A stretch of 32,231 nt of DNA from Micromonospora sp. KC606 (GCF_004348675.1 NZ_SMKN01000042.1:1-32231); one strand, 5' to 3'; positions 7,435 to 15,960 are shown, counted from the stretch's first letter. Numbers and translations: made by a program. The notes: generated by a model from the letters alone, not told the origin.

Positions 7435-8241
7435 TCAGCTTCCTTCGTTGGTCGCGACGGGGTAGGTGATGTCGAGGACGGCGCCGTCGGTGCCGGGCCG
7501 GACCTCGACCGGGCTGGCGATGCTGACCAGCCGATGTGCGTCGATCCATGCTTCCAACGCCTCGTACGCGACCAGGATGTCGGGGAAGCGGGCTTCGGCC
7601 CCGGCGAGCGGCAGGCAGGCGTCGGTGCCGGCTGGCGACAGCCGTACCCACAGATCGTCGACGGGTTCGACGGCGCCGGTGAACGGCACCGCGACCTCGA
7701 CCGGTCCGTCGCTGTCGTGGGTCACGAAGCCGTGGAAGTGCACCAGGGCCGGCCCGTCGCTCGACAGTCCGGTCGCCTGCAGCCGGGCCCGGATGCGCTG
7801 CTGCGAGTCGGCGACGAATTCCTCCAACTCGTCGATGTGGACGCGTAGTTCCCGGCACAACAACTTGCGGGGCGGCCGCGTCCGCAACGTCGGGGTGCTG
7901 GTGGTTGGGCGGGAGCCGGCGTCGAGCGCCTCGATCAGGCCACGCCGGTGCCGAAGCTGGGACTCCTGGGCGGCCAGCCAGGCGCGCAGTTCGGCTTGGC
8001 GGGCCTGCGGGCCGAGCGTCACCAGTGTGGCGATGCGGGCCAGCGGCAGGTTCAGGGTGCGCAGCCGCGCGATCAGCCGACCGGAGGGGATCTGGTCGCG
8101 GTGGTAGCGGCGGTAACCGGTGGCGGGGTCAACGGCGGCAGGGATCAGCAGGCCGTGCTCGGCGTAGAGCCGCAGCGCCTTCGGCGACAGGCGAGCGGCC
8201 GCCCCGAACTCGCCGGGCAGCATGTCGTCCGCGTCGCTCAT
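7435..8241 (-). CDS. MerR-family transcriptional regulator with C-terminal effector domain
   Basis: 268 aa. The N-terminal winged-helix has the MerR pattern (GEFGAAARLSPKALRLYAEH, then GLL, then DPATGYRRYHRDQI). A dimerisation helix follows (about 75-125, LRAWLAAQESQLRHRRGLIE). The C-terminal half (about 150-265: VHFHGFVTHD, VEVAVPFTGAV, PAGTDACLPL, AYEALEAWID) resembles GyrI-like small-molecule-binding domains as in BltR/TipA-type regulators. It likely senses a small hydrophobic ligand and twists its own promoter. The ATG at 8241 is chosen because a 19-bp-spaced promoter with a central dyad ends 6 bases before it. It is divergent from the aldehyde dehydrogenase and coupled to the BtrH-like gene. 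Confidence 0.85.
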   Translation of the reverse strand: MSDADDMLPGEFGAAARLSPKALRLYAEHGLLIPAAVDPATGYRRYHRDQIPSGRLIARLRTLNLPLARIATLVTLGPQARQAELRAWLAAQESQLRHRRGLIEALDAGSRPTTSTPTLRTRPPRKLLCRELRVHIDELEEFVADSQQRIRARLQATGLSSDGPALVHFHGFVTHDSDGPVEVAVPFTGAVEPVDDLWVRLSPAGTDACLPLAGAEARFPDILVAYEALEAWIDAHRLVSIASPVEVRPGTDGAVLDITYPVATNEGS

Positions 8242-8247
8242 GCGCCC

Positions 8248-8278
8248 AGCCTGGACCATTCCCCAGGGGCGAGGTAAA
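8248..8278 (-). promoter_or_regulatory. MerR-type promoter and operator of the merR gene
   Basis: On the minus strand, TTTACC (8278-8273) and CAGGCT (8253-8248) are separated by 19 bp, the over-long spacing typical of MerR-controlled promoters. The spacer holds most of the dyad ACC-n3-CCCC-A-GGGG-n3-GGT (8255-8275 as read on plus). The start codon at 8241 is only 6 bases past the -10, so the mRNA is probably leaderless. Confidence 0.6.
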
Positions 8279-8321
8279 CCCCGGCGATGGGCGACTGTTC
8301 TCGTGCGCTCGGCTCGTCGGC

Positions 8322-8327
8322 TAGGCT
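8322..8327 (+). promoter_or_regulatory. -10 element of the aldehyde dehydrogenase gene
   Basis: TAGGCT ends 8 bases before the GTG at 8336, and no RBS is present, so a leaderless transcript is likely. The -35 (around TTCTCG, 8298) is weak. Confidence 0.45.
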
Positions 8328-8335
8328 GCCGGAGT

Positions 8336-9775
8336 GTGGAGCCGAGAGCCTTCTGGGTCGCCGGCCGTCCCACACACGGCGAGGGCGAGCTGACCGTCAC
8401 CCACCCGCACGACGGCCGGACGGTGGGGCGTACCACCCTTGCCACGGCCGACCAGGTCGAGGCCGCCGTCGCGGCGGCGGCCGGCGTGGCGGCGGAGGCC
8501 GTGGCCCTGCCCGCGCACGCCCGCGCGGCAGCCCTGGACCACGTGTCCCGGCGGCTCGCCGAACGGGCCGACGAGGTCGCGGCGCTGGTGACCGCCGAGA
8601 ACGGCAAGCCGGTCAGGTGGGCCCGGGCCGAGGTGGGACGGGCGGCGTCGACGTTCCGCTGGGCGGCCGAGGAGGCGCGACGGTTCTCCGGCGAACTGCA
8701 ACGCCTCGACACAGACCCGACCGCGACCGGGCGGATCGCCCTGATCCGGCGGGCGCCCCGCGGCCCCGTACTCGGCATCACGCCGTTCAACTTCCCGCTG
8801 AACCTGGTCGCCCACAAGGTCGCCCCCGCCATCGCCGTGGGCGCGCCGATCATCGTCAAGCCGGCCCCGGCGACCCCGCTGTCGGCGCTGCTGCTCGGAG
8901 AGATCCTCGCCGAGACGGCGCTTCCGGCGGGCATGTTCTCCGTGCTGCCGCTGCCCGATGACCGCGCCGCCGAACTGGTGACCGACCCGCGCCTGCCGGT
9001 GGTGTCGTTCACCGGCTCCGGGCCGGTCGGCGCGGCCATCCGGCGGGCCGCCCCGGACAAACACGTCACCCTGGAGCTGGGCGGTAACGCCGCCGCGGTG
9101 ATCTGTGAGGACTGGGCCGCCCACGAGGACGTGACCTTCGCCGCGCACCGGATCGCCACGTTCTCCAACTACCAGGCCGGGCAGTCCTGCATCGCCGTGC
9201 AGCGGGTGTTCGTGCACGAATGGCTCTACGACGGCTTCCTGCCCCGGCTGGTCGCGGCGGTCGAGGAGTTGCGCACCGGCGACCCCGCCTCCGACCTCAC
9301 CGACGTGGGGCCGCTGATCTCCGTCGACGCCGCCCGCCGAGTCGAGGCGTGGGTGGACGAGGCGGTCGTCGCCGGCGCCACCATCGAGGTGGGCGGCCGG
9401 CGCGACGGCGCGAGCTACCCGCCGACCGTGCTGACCGGGGTCCCCGCCACCGCGAAGGTCAACGCCGAGGAGGTGTTCGGGCCGGTGCTGGTGGTCACCC
9501 GGGTCACCGACGACCGCGCCGCGTTCGCCGCCGTCAACGACTCCGCGTACGGGTTGCAGGCGGGCGTGTTCACCCACCGGCTCGACGTAGCGTTCGAGGC
9601 CGCCCGGGTGCTGGAGGTCGGCGGGGTGATCATCGGGGACGTGCCGTCGTACCGGGCCGACCAGATGCCGTACGGCGGGGTCAAGGGCAGCGGCGTCGGG
9701 CGGGAGGGGCTGCGCAGCGCCATGGACGACTACACCGAGCCGCGGGTGCTGGTGCTGACCGGGGTGGCGCTGTAG
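8336..9775 (+). CDS. NAD(P)-dependent aldehyde dehydrogenase
   Basis: Oxidises an aldehyde to the acid with NAD(P)+; cytoplasmic, 479 aa, the usual length. It has the full ALDH set: oxyanion Asn152 in PFNFPLN, the IIVKPAPATP coenzyme loop, FTGSGPVGAAI, general base Glu247 in LELGG, nucleophile Cys285 in AGQSCIAVQ, and the EEVFGPVLVV motif. The substrate cannot be told; the sequence is of the broad-specificity type. GTG 8336 (MEPRAFWVAGR) is chosen because of the -10 element just before it. The frame is open back to 8222, but that part overlaps the merR promoter. It is divergent from merR and may belong to the same stress response, though the MerR dyad lies over 45 bases upstream of its promoter. 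Confidence 0.9.
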   Translation: MEPRAFWVAGRPTHGEGELTVTHPHDGRTVGRTTLATADQVEAAVAAAAGVAAEAVALPAHARAAALDHVSRRLAERADEVAALVTAENGKPVRWARAEVGRAASTFRWAAEEARRFSGELQRLDTDPTATGRIALIRRAPRGPVLGITPFNFPLNLVAHKVAPAIAVGAPIIVKPAPATPLSALLLGEILAETALPAGMFSVLPLPDDRAAELVTDPRLPVVSFTGSGPVGAAIRRAAPDKHVTLELGGNAAAVICEDWAAHEDVTFAAHRIATFSNYQAGQSCIAVQRVFVHEWLYDGFLPRLVAAVEELRTGDPASDLTDVGPLISVDAARRVEAWVDEAVVAGATIEVGGRRDGASYPPTVLTGVPATAKVNAEEVFGPVLVVTRVTDDRAAFAAVNDSAYGLQAGVFTHRLDVAFEAARVLEVGGVIIGDVPSYRADQMPYGGVKGSGVGREGLRSAMDDYTEPRVLVLTGVAL

Positions 9776-9829
9776 GACGGGCCGCCGTGGCTGTGGGGCG
9801 GGCCGCCGAGTCGGGCTGATCCGGTTGCG

Positions 9830-11062
9830 TCACCAGGTGCCGTCGTCGCGGACCCGGGCAGGGGCGAGGCCGAGCAGCAGCGTGGTCAGGGCGGCGTCGA
9901 TGTCCTCGCCGAGGAACCATTCGCCGGCCTGGTCCAGGGCGAAGACCCGGCCGTGTTCGTCGACGGCCAGGATGGCGTCCTGGCGTTCGGAGCCGATCGG
10001 GAACAGCCGTACGCCGAGCACCGAGCCGAAGTCGGCGAGCGTGTCGGCGGTGTGCGCCGCCCAGGTCGGGTTCGTGTCGAACTGGCGGATCCACACCTGG
10101 GCGCCAGGTCGACGGCGGAAGGTCACGATCGCCGGGAAGTCCAGGAAGACCCGTTCCGCCGCGGGAAACGGCTCGTGCCGGTGGGTGCGACCGGCCACCT
10201 CGCAGGTCTCCTCGATGGCCCCCTCTGCCAATGCCCAGTTCACCGGGTTCTGGTCCCAACCCGCGTCGGCCAGTGCCTGCGCCACCTCCGGTGGAAAACG
10301 GCCGTCGACCGGGACCGGTCGGTTGATCACCGGAGGCTCGGTGATCCCGCCCAGCTCGCCCCAGGGCAGCACGCCGAAATCCACCAGTGCGGTCGTACAC
10401 GACTCGCAGGCATCCCTGACTTCGCCGCCGTTGGGGTCACCGGCTTCCCGCACCTGAAAGGTCTGGAACCGGCCGTTCGAGAGCAGCGCCTTCGCCTCCT
10501 CGACCGTCATCGGTGCTCGGCCGGCGGCGGCGCGGCGGTGGTCGTACTCGTGTAGGACGTCGGAGATCACGATGAGCTCGGCGTGGCGGTCCCCGCCGCG
10601 CACCAGGTGCCCGGGCGGCAGCTCGTTCAGGTAGGCGCGGACCAGCGGGTGATGGTCGAGTTCGACATCGCCCTTGGCGCCGTGGGCGACGTACGTCCGG
10701 CCGTCGACGGTGAGGTGGGCGACCGTGGCCGGGGTCGACAGGCGTCGGATCTCGCGCAGCAGTTGGCTCGCCGGGTCGACGGTGCGAGGGGCGGGGGTGC
10801 CGGCGGGACGGCTGCGCCGGTACATCTGCTCGACCACCGGGGCCGGCACGCGCGGCCAGGTGGACACCGCGCCGGTTTCCTTGTCGACGACGGTGGTCGG
10901 CAGGTCACCGGGGACGGTGGCGACCTCGGGAGCCACGACGGATCGGATGACGTACCCCAGGTCGAACTCCTCGACCGAGGGACGGCATTCGTACCCGAGG
11001 CGCTGCGAGTCGCGGCGGGCCCACACCGTGGCGAGTTGCTCGGCCTGCTGGCGATCGATCAC
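9830..11062 (-). CDS. YrhB/Imm35-like + YwqJ-like deaminase + SUKH-3 fusion protein
   Basis: 410 aa with three parts. Residues 1-85 look like the YrhB/Imm35 family (VWARRDSQRLGYECRP, then YVIRSV). Residues about 110-235 form a cytidine-deaminase-fold domain of the YwqJ type, with the zinc site RHAE (His160, Glu162) and DACESC (Cys219, Cys222). Residues about 250-405 match SUKH-3 immunity domains (GRFPPEVAQALADAGW, FPAAERVFLDFP, IGSERQDAI). SUKH and YrhB domains are known from toxin immunity loci, and YwqJ deaminases are usually toxins; here they sit in one chain with an intact zinc site. GTG start at 11062; a TAATTT -10 lies 6 bases upstream (leaderless). Divergent from the toxin operon. Role unknown: immunity, regulation or base editing. 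Confidence 0.75.
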   Translation of the reverse strand: MIDRQQAEQLATVWARRDSQRLGYECRPSVEEFDLGYVIRSVVAPEVATVPGDLPTTVVDKETGAVSTWPRVPAPVVEQMYRRSRPAGTPAPRTVDPASQLLREIRRLSTPATVAHLTVDGRTYVAHGAKGDVELDHHPLVRAYLNELPPGHLVRGGDRHAELIVISDVLHEYDHRRAAAGRAPMTVEEAKALLSNGRFQTFQVREAGDPNGGEVRDACESCTTALVDFGVLPWGELGGITEPPVINRPVPVDGRFPPEVAQALADAGWDQNPVNWALAEGAIEETCEVAGRTHRHEPFPAAERVFLDFPAIVTFRRRPGAQVWIRQFDTNPTWAAHTADTLADFGSVLGVRLFPIGSERQDAILAVDEHGRVFALDQAGEWFLGEDIDAALTTLLLGLAPARVRDDGTW

Positions 11063-11068
11063 GTCCTG

Positions 11069-11074
11069 AAATTA
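11069..11074 (-). promoter_or_regulatory. -10 element of the deaminase/SUKH-3 gene
   Basis: TAATTT on the minus strand ends 6 bases before the GTG at 11062. No usable RBS spacing is seen, so a leaderless start is likely. Confidence 0.45.
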
Positions 11075-11098
11075 CCGGACCCCCACGACTCCGTCGCG

Positions 11099-11132
11099 CC
11101 CGGTATGGTTCGGCTGACCGAACGTGACCGGG
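11099..11132. promoter_or_regulatory. Two-level dyad between the divergent toxin-island promoters
   Basis: Outer arms CCCGGT (11099-11104) and ACCGGG (11127-11132) and inner arms GTTCGG (11108-11113) and CCGAAC (11118-11123) are perfectly symmetrical about 11115.5, with equal 3-base gaps. It lies between the deaminase promoter and the RBS of the YbaB-like gene. This suits an operator controlling both directions, or an mRNA hairpin. Confidence 0.55.
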
Positions 11133-11143
11133 GGAGGGTGGCG

Positions 11144-11569
11144 TTGGCCGACAGTGTGGACCGGAACGCCAACCGCGCGCTCCGGGCGCGATTCGACGAG
11201 GTCTACGGGCAGTACCAACAGCTCCGGTCCGGTCTGGACGAGCTACAGAGGAAGCTCGCGCAGCTCCGGGTCGTGGAACGTTCCGACGACGGTCAGGTCA
11301 CCGCCACCGTCGGTGCCCGCGGCGAACTGGTCTCGGTGGAACTCCAACCCTCCGTCTTCCGAGAGCGGGACGCGCGGGCGCTCAGCCAGAAAATCACCAC
11401 CACGGTCCACCGGGCCACCGCCGCCGCGGTCGCTGCCACCCGGGAACTGGTGGGAGCCCACCTCCCGGCCAATTCCGGCACCGCGGAATACCTGCGGACC
11501 GGCGACTTCGGCGCGTTGCTCGGGCGGGCGGACGCGGTGTTGCGGGGCGAGGCGGGCCGGCATGGGTGA
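11144..11569 (+). CDS. YbaB/EbfC-like nucleoid-associated protein of a toxin operon
   Basis: 141 aa. An N-terminal coiled-coil-like helix ([20 protein letters not shown]) is followed by the YbaB core [18 protein letters not shown], then helix [20 protein letters not shown]. YbaB proteins are small DNA-binding dimers. In actinobacteria diverged members regularly head WXG100/polymorphic-toxin operons, where their role is unclear. The strong SD GGGGGAGG (11130-11137) fits TTG 11144 ([13 protein letters not shown]). GTG 11138 abuts it. ATG 11105 is also in frame but falls inside the dyad at 11099-11132. The stop overlaps the next gene by 8 bases. Confidence 0.8.
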   Translation: MADSVDRNANRALRARFDEVYGQYQQLRSGLDELQRKLAQLRVVERSDDGQVTATVGARGELVSVELQPSVFRERDARALSQKITTTVHRATAAAVAATRELVGAHLPANSGTAEYLRTGDFGALLGRADAVLRGEAGRHG

Positions 11570-11906
11570 CGAGCAGCTCTGGCTCGATCCCGAGCGGGCA
11601 CGCCGCGCCGCGACCGACCTGCGCCTGTCCGGTGAGGCCCTCAGCGCCCGGCGGCAACAGGTCGGAGGCCGGATCGCCGAGGCGAGCGCGCGGCGCCCCT
11701 GGGGGCGCGACGACATCGGTGCCGCCTTCGAGAAGAGCTATCGCGCCTACGAGGAGACGCTGCTACGGGCCTGGGCGGGGCTCGGCCGGTCGTTGGAGGG
11801 GCTGGGCACCGACGTGGCCACCTCCGTCGCCGCCACGGTGGACACCGACGTCGCCAGCGGCCGGGCGATCGACGCCGTACCCGGCCGGCACGACCACCGG
11901 CGCTGA
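11562..11906 (+). CDS. WXG100-like / ESX-type helical partner protein
   Basis: 114 aa, almost entirely helical, no signal peptide. Two long amphipathic helices ([40 protein letters not shown]) flank a turn RRPWGRDD, as in WXG100 or EspC-like substrates of type VII secretion, though the exact W-x-G is replaced by W-G-R. Size and position (after YbaB, before a CpnT-like toxin) fit a secretion partner of the toxin. It overlaps the YbaB-like gene by 8 bases, with the toxin starting 16 bases after its stop. Assignment rests on size, helicity and context. Confidence 0.7.
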   Translation: MGDEQLWLDPERARRAATDLRLSGEALSARRQQVGGRIAEASARRPWGRDDIGAAFEKSYRAYEETLLRAWAGLGRSLEGLGTDVATSVAATVDTDVASGRAIDAVPGRHDHRR

Positions 11907-11922
11907 CCGGGAGGAGAGCGGC

Positions 11923-14900
11923 GTGAGCATCCTGCCCAGCCCCATCCCGCACCCCCTCGACTACAGCCCCTGGGAGCTTCCCGGCTGGGTGTACGAGGCT
12001 CTCGACTGGGTGGTCGGGGTCGAGTGGCCCGAGGGCGACGAACGCGCCGTCTGGGACCTCGCCGACGAGTGGTACGCCGTCGCCGCCGCGCTGGCCGGCC
12101 CCCGGGACGACGCGATCGCCGCCGCTGCCGAGGTGGGCCGTGGGTACGGCGGCGTGGGCCTGGTGGCCGAGGCGTTCGACCGCGCCTGGCGGCGGATCGC
12201 CGATGGTGACGACGCGCCCCTGCACGTCCTGCTCGCCGTGAGCCACGACCTGGGGCGGTTGGTCGAGGAGTGCGGTTGCGACATCGAGGGCGCGAAGATC
12301 GAGGTCTGGATCGAGCTGGGCATCCTCGTCGTCGAGCTGGTCTCACTGGCGGTCGCAGCAGCCCTCACCGCCGGCGCGGCGTCACCCGCCGCCGCTGGGG
12401 CCATCGCCGCCACCCGTCTCGTGGTGCAGCAGATCTTCAGACGGCTGCTGGCCCAACTGGCCAGGAAGCAGCTGAGGGCGGGCCTCAAGGAGGCCGGGGA
12501 GCGGGCCGCCAAGGAGGTGACCAAGGGCGGCGTGCGCGGGCTCGGCAAGCGCTCGCTGCGCGGCGGGCTTGAGGAGGCGGCGGAGGAGTCCGGCATCAAC
12601 CTCGCCACGCAGGCGTACCAGAACTCCACCGGGCGTCGGGACGGCATCGACCTGACCGACCTGGGCACGTCGGCAGTCGGTGGTCTGGCCGGCGGCGCAG
12701 TGGCCCCGCTGGCCGGCCTGGGACGTCACGCGAACAGCCGGGGCGGACGGATCGCCGAGTACCTCGGCCGCGAGATGACCGGCGAAACGATGGCGGAGGG
12801 CGCGGCGAGCCTGGTTACCGGGCAGGGCGTCCTGTCCCTGGAGGACGCGGCCAGGGCGGCCGTCTCCGGTGCGACCGGTTCGGCGACCGGCCAGGCCGAC
12901 ACGGCGCTGCGCGCCCGCCTCGACGGGCAGCTCGGCGCGCTGGCCGCGCCACTGCCGCCGGCGGACCTACCGTTGTCGTCCACGGTGAGCCCGCCGCTCA
13001 CGCCGCCGGCGGCGACCGCCGACCCACCGTCGGTGGGACGGGCCGTCGAGACGGCCTCGGTCGAGGCCCCGTCCGTGGGCCCGTCGTCCGTGACGAACGG
13101 CGCCGGGCCGGATCCCCACCCGACCGGCGGCGGGGCCGCGCCGAGCGTGAGCAGCACGGCCCCTGCCCCGTCACCGGCCTCCGCCGCTGCCGGCCCGCAG
13201 ACCTGGTCCGATTCGATGGCGGCCAACCCGACGCTGTCGGCGGTGACGACCGAGCGTCCGCCGTTGCTGGCGCAGCCGGTCGATTCACCGGCCACGGGGC
13301 AGCCGCCGGTCCAGCCGACGGCCGCCGTCGCCACCACCGGCGGGGTGGCCGCCGCTGTCACCGCCTCCGGGCCCGTGTCCGCCTCCAGCACAGTGCCGAC
13401 CGCCGTCGCCCCCGGCACCGTGCCCGCCTCCGGGGCCCTTGGCGCCAACGGCGGCGCGACGGTCGGTGCCCCCAACTCGGTCGCTGGCGCGTCGATCAGC
13501 CCCGTGGACAGCAGGGGTGCGCTGGCACCGACCCACCCGGCGGCCACCGGTACGCAGAGCGGCGTGACGATCACCACGTCACCGTCCATGCCGCGGACCC
13601 CACCAGTGGAGCGGATCCCACCAGCGGAGGCGGTGCCGCCCCAGCCCGGCGCTGGCGCGGCCACTCCATCGGCCAGGCACCGGTTTCCGGAACTGGAGGT
13701 CCTGGCCCCCCGGCCGGCGACGCCACCGCCGTCCGACGGTCCCCCCGCGCCTCGACCGGCACTGCCGGACGAGCAGCCCCGCCCGAGGACGCCGGAGTGG
13801 TACGCCGCGAGGTGGGCCGCCGAGCGGGAAGCTCTCGAACGGCGCCGGTACCAGGGTTACTTCGAGTCGCAGCGCGCCTGGTACGAGGATCGGCGGCGGG
13901 AGGAACTGACCACTCGCCTCCGACGATCGGCCAGTAGCTACCTGGACCGGGCAGGCTGGCTGCGGCGGCGTGGCCGGGAGTTCGCCGAGGCCGGCCTCAC
14001 CCTGCGCGCGGAGCACATGTTCAAGGCCAGCACGGAGGCGGAACGGGACTTCTATGAATACTCCGACTGGGCCGACGCCGTCCGGGATGGTCGAATCGTG
14101 CCCGAGCAGGTGGTCATCGACGACCCGATCGACTTCCAGCGGATCAACGACGACGTCGCCGAGCTGGCCCCCGGTGCGGTCGAGACAGCTGACCGATCCG
14201 GGCTGACCTGGGACGACCGTCCACCGCCGATCGACCGGTCCCGTCCGTACGGCCGCTGGGGCGGCTTGCGGCCACCGCTGGCGCTGCACCAGACCGACCT
14301 CGAACGGGCAATGCCCCGCCTTCCCGGCGGCAGCATCGTACGAACCGCCGATCCCCGGCACGGCAGGTGGTTCTCGCTCGCCAACGACGGCGGGCCGGCG
14401 GCCGACCCCACCCGGGGCATCAACTGTCTCGACTGCACCCTGTCGCTCTACGAGACGTGGGTGCACGGCCGCCCGAGGGTTTCCGCGCCGCGTACCTTCG
14501 ACGGCTACGAGGAAGGGGACATCACCAAGCCCATCCTCGGTGAGCGGGGTGGGCCCGGGCGGGTGGAGGCGGTGACCGGCGGGCGCTTCCAACGACTCAT
14601 CGAGTCACCGGGTGACGCGCGACCGAGTCCGGCCCGGCAGCGGGTTGCCGTCGAGCACGGCTACGACCAGCTTGAGATCCAGTTGCAGCTCGGCGGCCAC
14701 GGCAGCTACGCCTTCCTCGTCAGCGAGTGGGAGGACGGCGGGTCGCACGCCTGGGTGGCGCTCAACCAGAACGGGACGATCCTCTATCTGGATCCGCAGA
14801 GCGGCACCGTCCGTGACCAGCCTCTCTACGCCCACACGGGGCTCCCCCACACGGGCAACGTCGTCGGGATGGACGTGTTGATCCTCGGCGGCGACGGCCA

Positions 14901-15960
14901 GCCGATGCCGCTGCGCGGTCTGACCCGAGGCCGGTTCAGCACCCGGTCCGACCCACCTGACCAACCGCCTGCGCCGGTGCAGGCGTCCGACGCCGCCGAC
15001 GCGTACGTCAACCGCCTGCACCTCCTCGACGGCCCGAATTCAGCGAGTGGCAAAGACAGTTCATTGGGTGGACAACAGCGAGACGTGTCGCCTGCGGCCT
15101 TGGAGCCAGCCGGCACAGTCGATGATTCGGTAAGCCGGCTTACGGCCGCTGAGCGAGCGGTACTGGACGGACTGCGTCAGCGCGCGGAAAGTGTTGCTGA
15201 TGCAGTCGAAGGGAAATTGACCGCTCTTTGTGATCGTGTCACTGCCCTGTCTGGCGGCAACACTGTGGAGATGCGCGACCGAGAGTTCAGGCTGAAGTCG
15301 GCTTACTCTCTTGCTGGGAAGTTCTTCAACGAGGCAGTCCTCCTCGGGATGACAATCGAGGACTTCGCCGCCGATGTGAACGACGTGCTGCGATTCAACC
15401 TTGTCCTGCCTGCAGGGGAGGGCTACGTCACCGCTCTTGAGCACGTGTTGAGTGAGCTTCGGCGTGACGGCTTCCACGTGGATGATCAATCCTGTAAGAA
15501 CTTTTGGCGTGCCGGAAACCGTTTCTACGGGTTCAACTGCACCGTGTATTCACCAGGGGGGCAGGTGTTCGAGCTGCAGTTGCACACTGAGTCGTCGAGG
15601 GCGGTTTGGCTGGAGACACACGGCGCTTATGAGACGCTTCGCCGCTCTGACCGATCGCCGGCTCAAAGGCTTGAAGCCCTACTCGAGATGCTCGCGGTCA
15701 ACAGACGCGCGGGGATGCCGGAGGCGGTCCCTTCTGGGCTGGAGTTGAGGTTCCCGCCCAAGGACGGTAGTTTCGCGAAATGGATCACTGCGTTTCCCGA
15801 GACCTGGGCGGCGTACCGGCGGCTCCTTGAAGCTGCTGAATCGAGATTCATGGACGTGGTTAGTCAGTTCGGGCTGACGCGACGTGATTTTCCGATCGCC
15901 CCGGAGTTGGAGCCTCGAATGGAGCGGCCTGATGTTGACCTACTACGTTCTCTACCGTGA
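11923..15960 (+). CDS. CpnT-like polymorphic toxin with papain-like deamidase and RelA/SpoT-like modules
   Basis: 1345 aa; SD GGGAGGAG (11911-11918) before GTG 11923. Residues 1-130 form the CpnT-like N-terminal domain (WPEGDERAVWDLADEWY), likely exported by type VII secretion. About 130-165 is hydrophobic, then charged helices; 343-620 is a Pro/Ala/Thr/Ser linker; 620-720 is an Arg/Glu-rich helical region. Residues about 790-985 match the Tox-PL/glutamine deamidase papain-like fold: Cys835 in INCLDC, His942 in SHAWVALNQ, Asp957 in YLDPQSG. Residues about 1070-1260 match the RelA/SpoT synthetase fold: Arg1123, Lys1125, Ser1129 and Lys1133 in FRLKSAYSLAGK, then FELQLHT (Glu1217, Gln1219), with HGAYE after it. 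The canonical Tyr/His before that (GY-x-x-x-H) appear as F and N. The last part has lower GC. Two warheads in one chain is unusual. Confidence 0.85.
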   Translation: MSILPSPIPHPLDYSPWELPGWVYEALDWVVGVEWPEGDERAVWDLADEWYAVAAALAGPRDDAIAAAAEVGRGYGGVGLVAEAFDRAWRRIADGDDAPLHVLLAVSHDLGRLVEECGCDIEGAKIEVWIELGILVVELVSLAVAAALTAGAASPAAAGAIAATRLVVQQIFRRLLAQLARKQLRAGLKEAGERAAKEVTKGGVRGLGKRSLRGGLEEAAEESGINLATQAYQNSTGRRDGIDLTDLGTSAVGGLAGGAVAPLAGLGRHANSRGGRIAEYLGREMTGETMAEGAASLVTGQGVLSLEDAARAAVSGATGSATGQADTALRARLDGQLGALAAPLPPADLPLSSTVSPPLTPPAATADPPSVGRAVETASVEAPSVGPSSVTNGAGPDPHPTGGGAAPSVSSTAPAPSPASAAAGPQTWSDSMAANPTLSAVTTERPPLLAQPVDSPATGQPPVQPTAAVATTGGVAAAVTASGPVSASSTVPTAVAPGTVPASGALGANGGATVGAPNSVAGASISPVDSRGALAPTHPAATGTQSGVTITTSPSMPRTPPVERIPPAEAVPPQPGAGAATPSARHRFPELEVLAPRPATPPPSDGPPAPRPALPDEQPRPRTPEWYAARWAAEREALERRRYQGYFESQRAWYEDRRREELTTRLRRSASSYLDRAGWLRRRGREFAEAGLTLRAEHMFKASTEAERDFYEYSDWADAVRDGRIVPEQVVIDDPIDFQRINDDVAELAPGAVETADRSGLTWDDRPPPIDRSRPYGRWGGLRPPLALHQTDLERAMPRLPGGSIVRTADPRHGRWFSLANDGGPAADPTRGINCLDCTLSLYETWVHGRPRVSAPRTFDGYEEGDITKPILGERGGPGRVEAVTGGRFQRLIESPGDARPSPARQRVAVEHGYDQLEIQLQLGGHGSYAFLVSEWEDGGSHAWVALNQNGTILYLDPQSGTVRDQPLYAHTGLPHTGNVVGMDVLILGGDGQPMPLRGLTRGRFSTRSDPPDQPPAPVQASDAADAYVNRLHLLDGPNSASGKDSSLGGQQRDVSPAALEPAGTVDDSVSRLTAAERAVLDGLRQRAESVADAVEGKLTALCDRVTALSGGNTVEMRDREFRLKSAYSLAGKFFNEAVLLGMTIEDFAADVNDVLRFNLVLPAGEGYVTALEHVLSELRRDGFHVDDQSCKNFWRAGNRFYGFNCTVYSPGGQVFELQLHTESSRAVWLETHGAYETLRRSDRSPAQRLEALLEMLAVNRRAGMPEAVPSGLELRFPPKDGSFAKWITAFPETWAAYRRLLEAAESRFMDVVSQFGLTRRDFPIAPELEPRMERPDVDLLRSLP

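Noticed and set aside
8222..8335. Longer N-terminus of the aldehyde dehydrogenase
   Set aside because: It would overlap the merR start and promoter and has no RBS; homologues start close to the GTG at 8336.
15884..15931. Earlier GTG start for the immunity gene
   Set aside because: No RBS at 15884; ATG 15932 has GGAG at a good distance.
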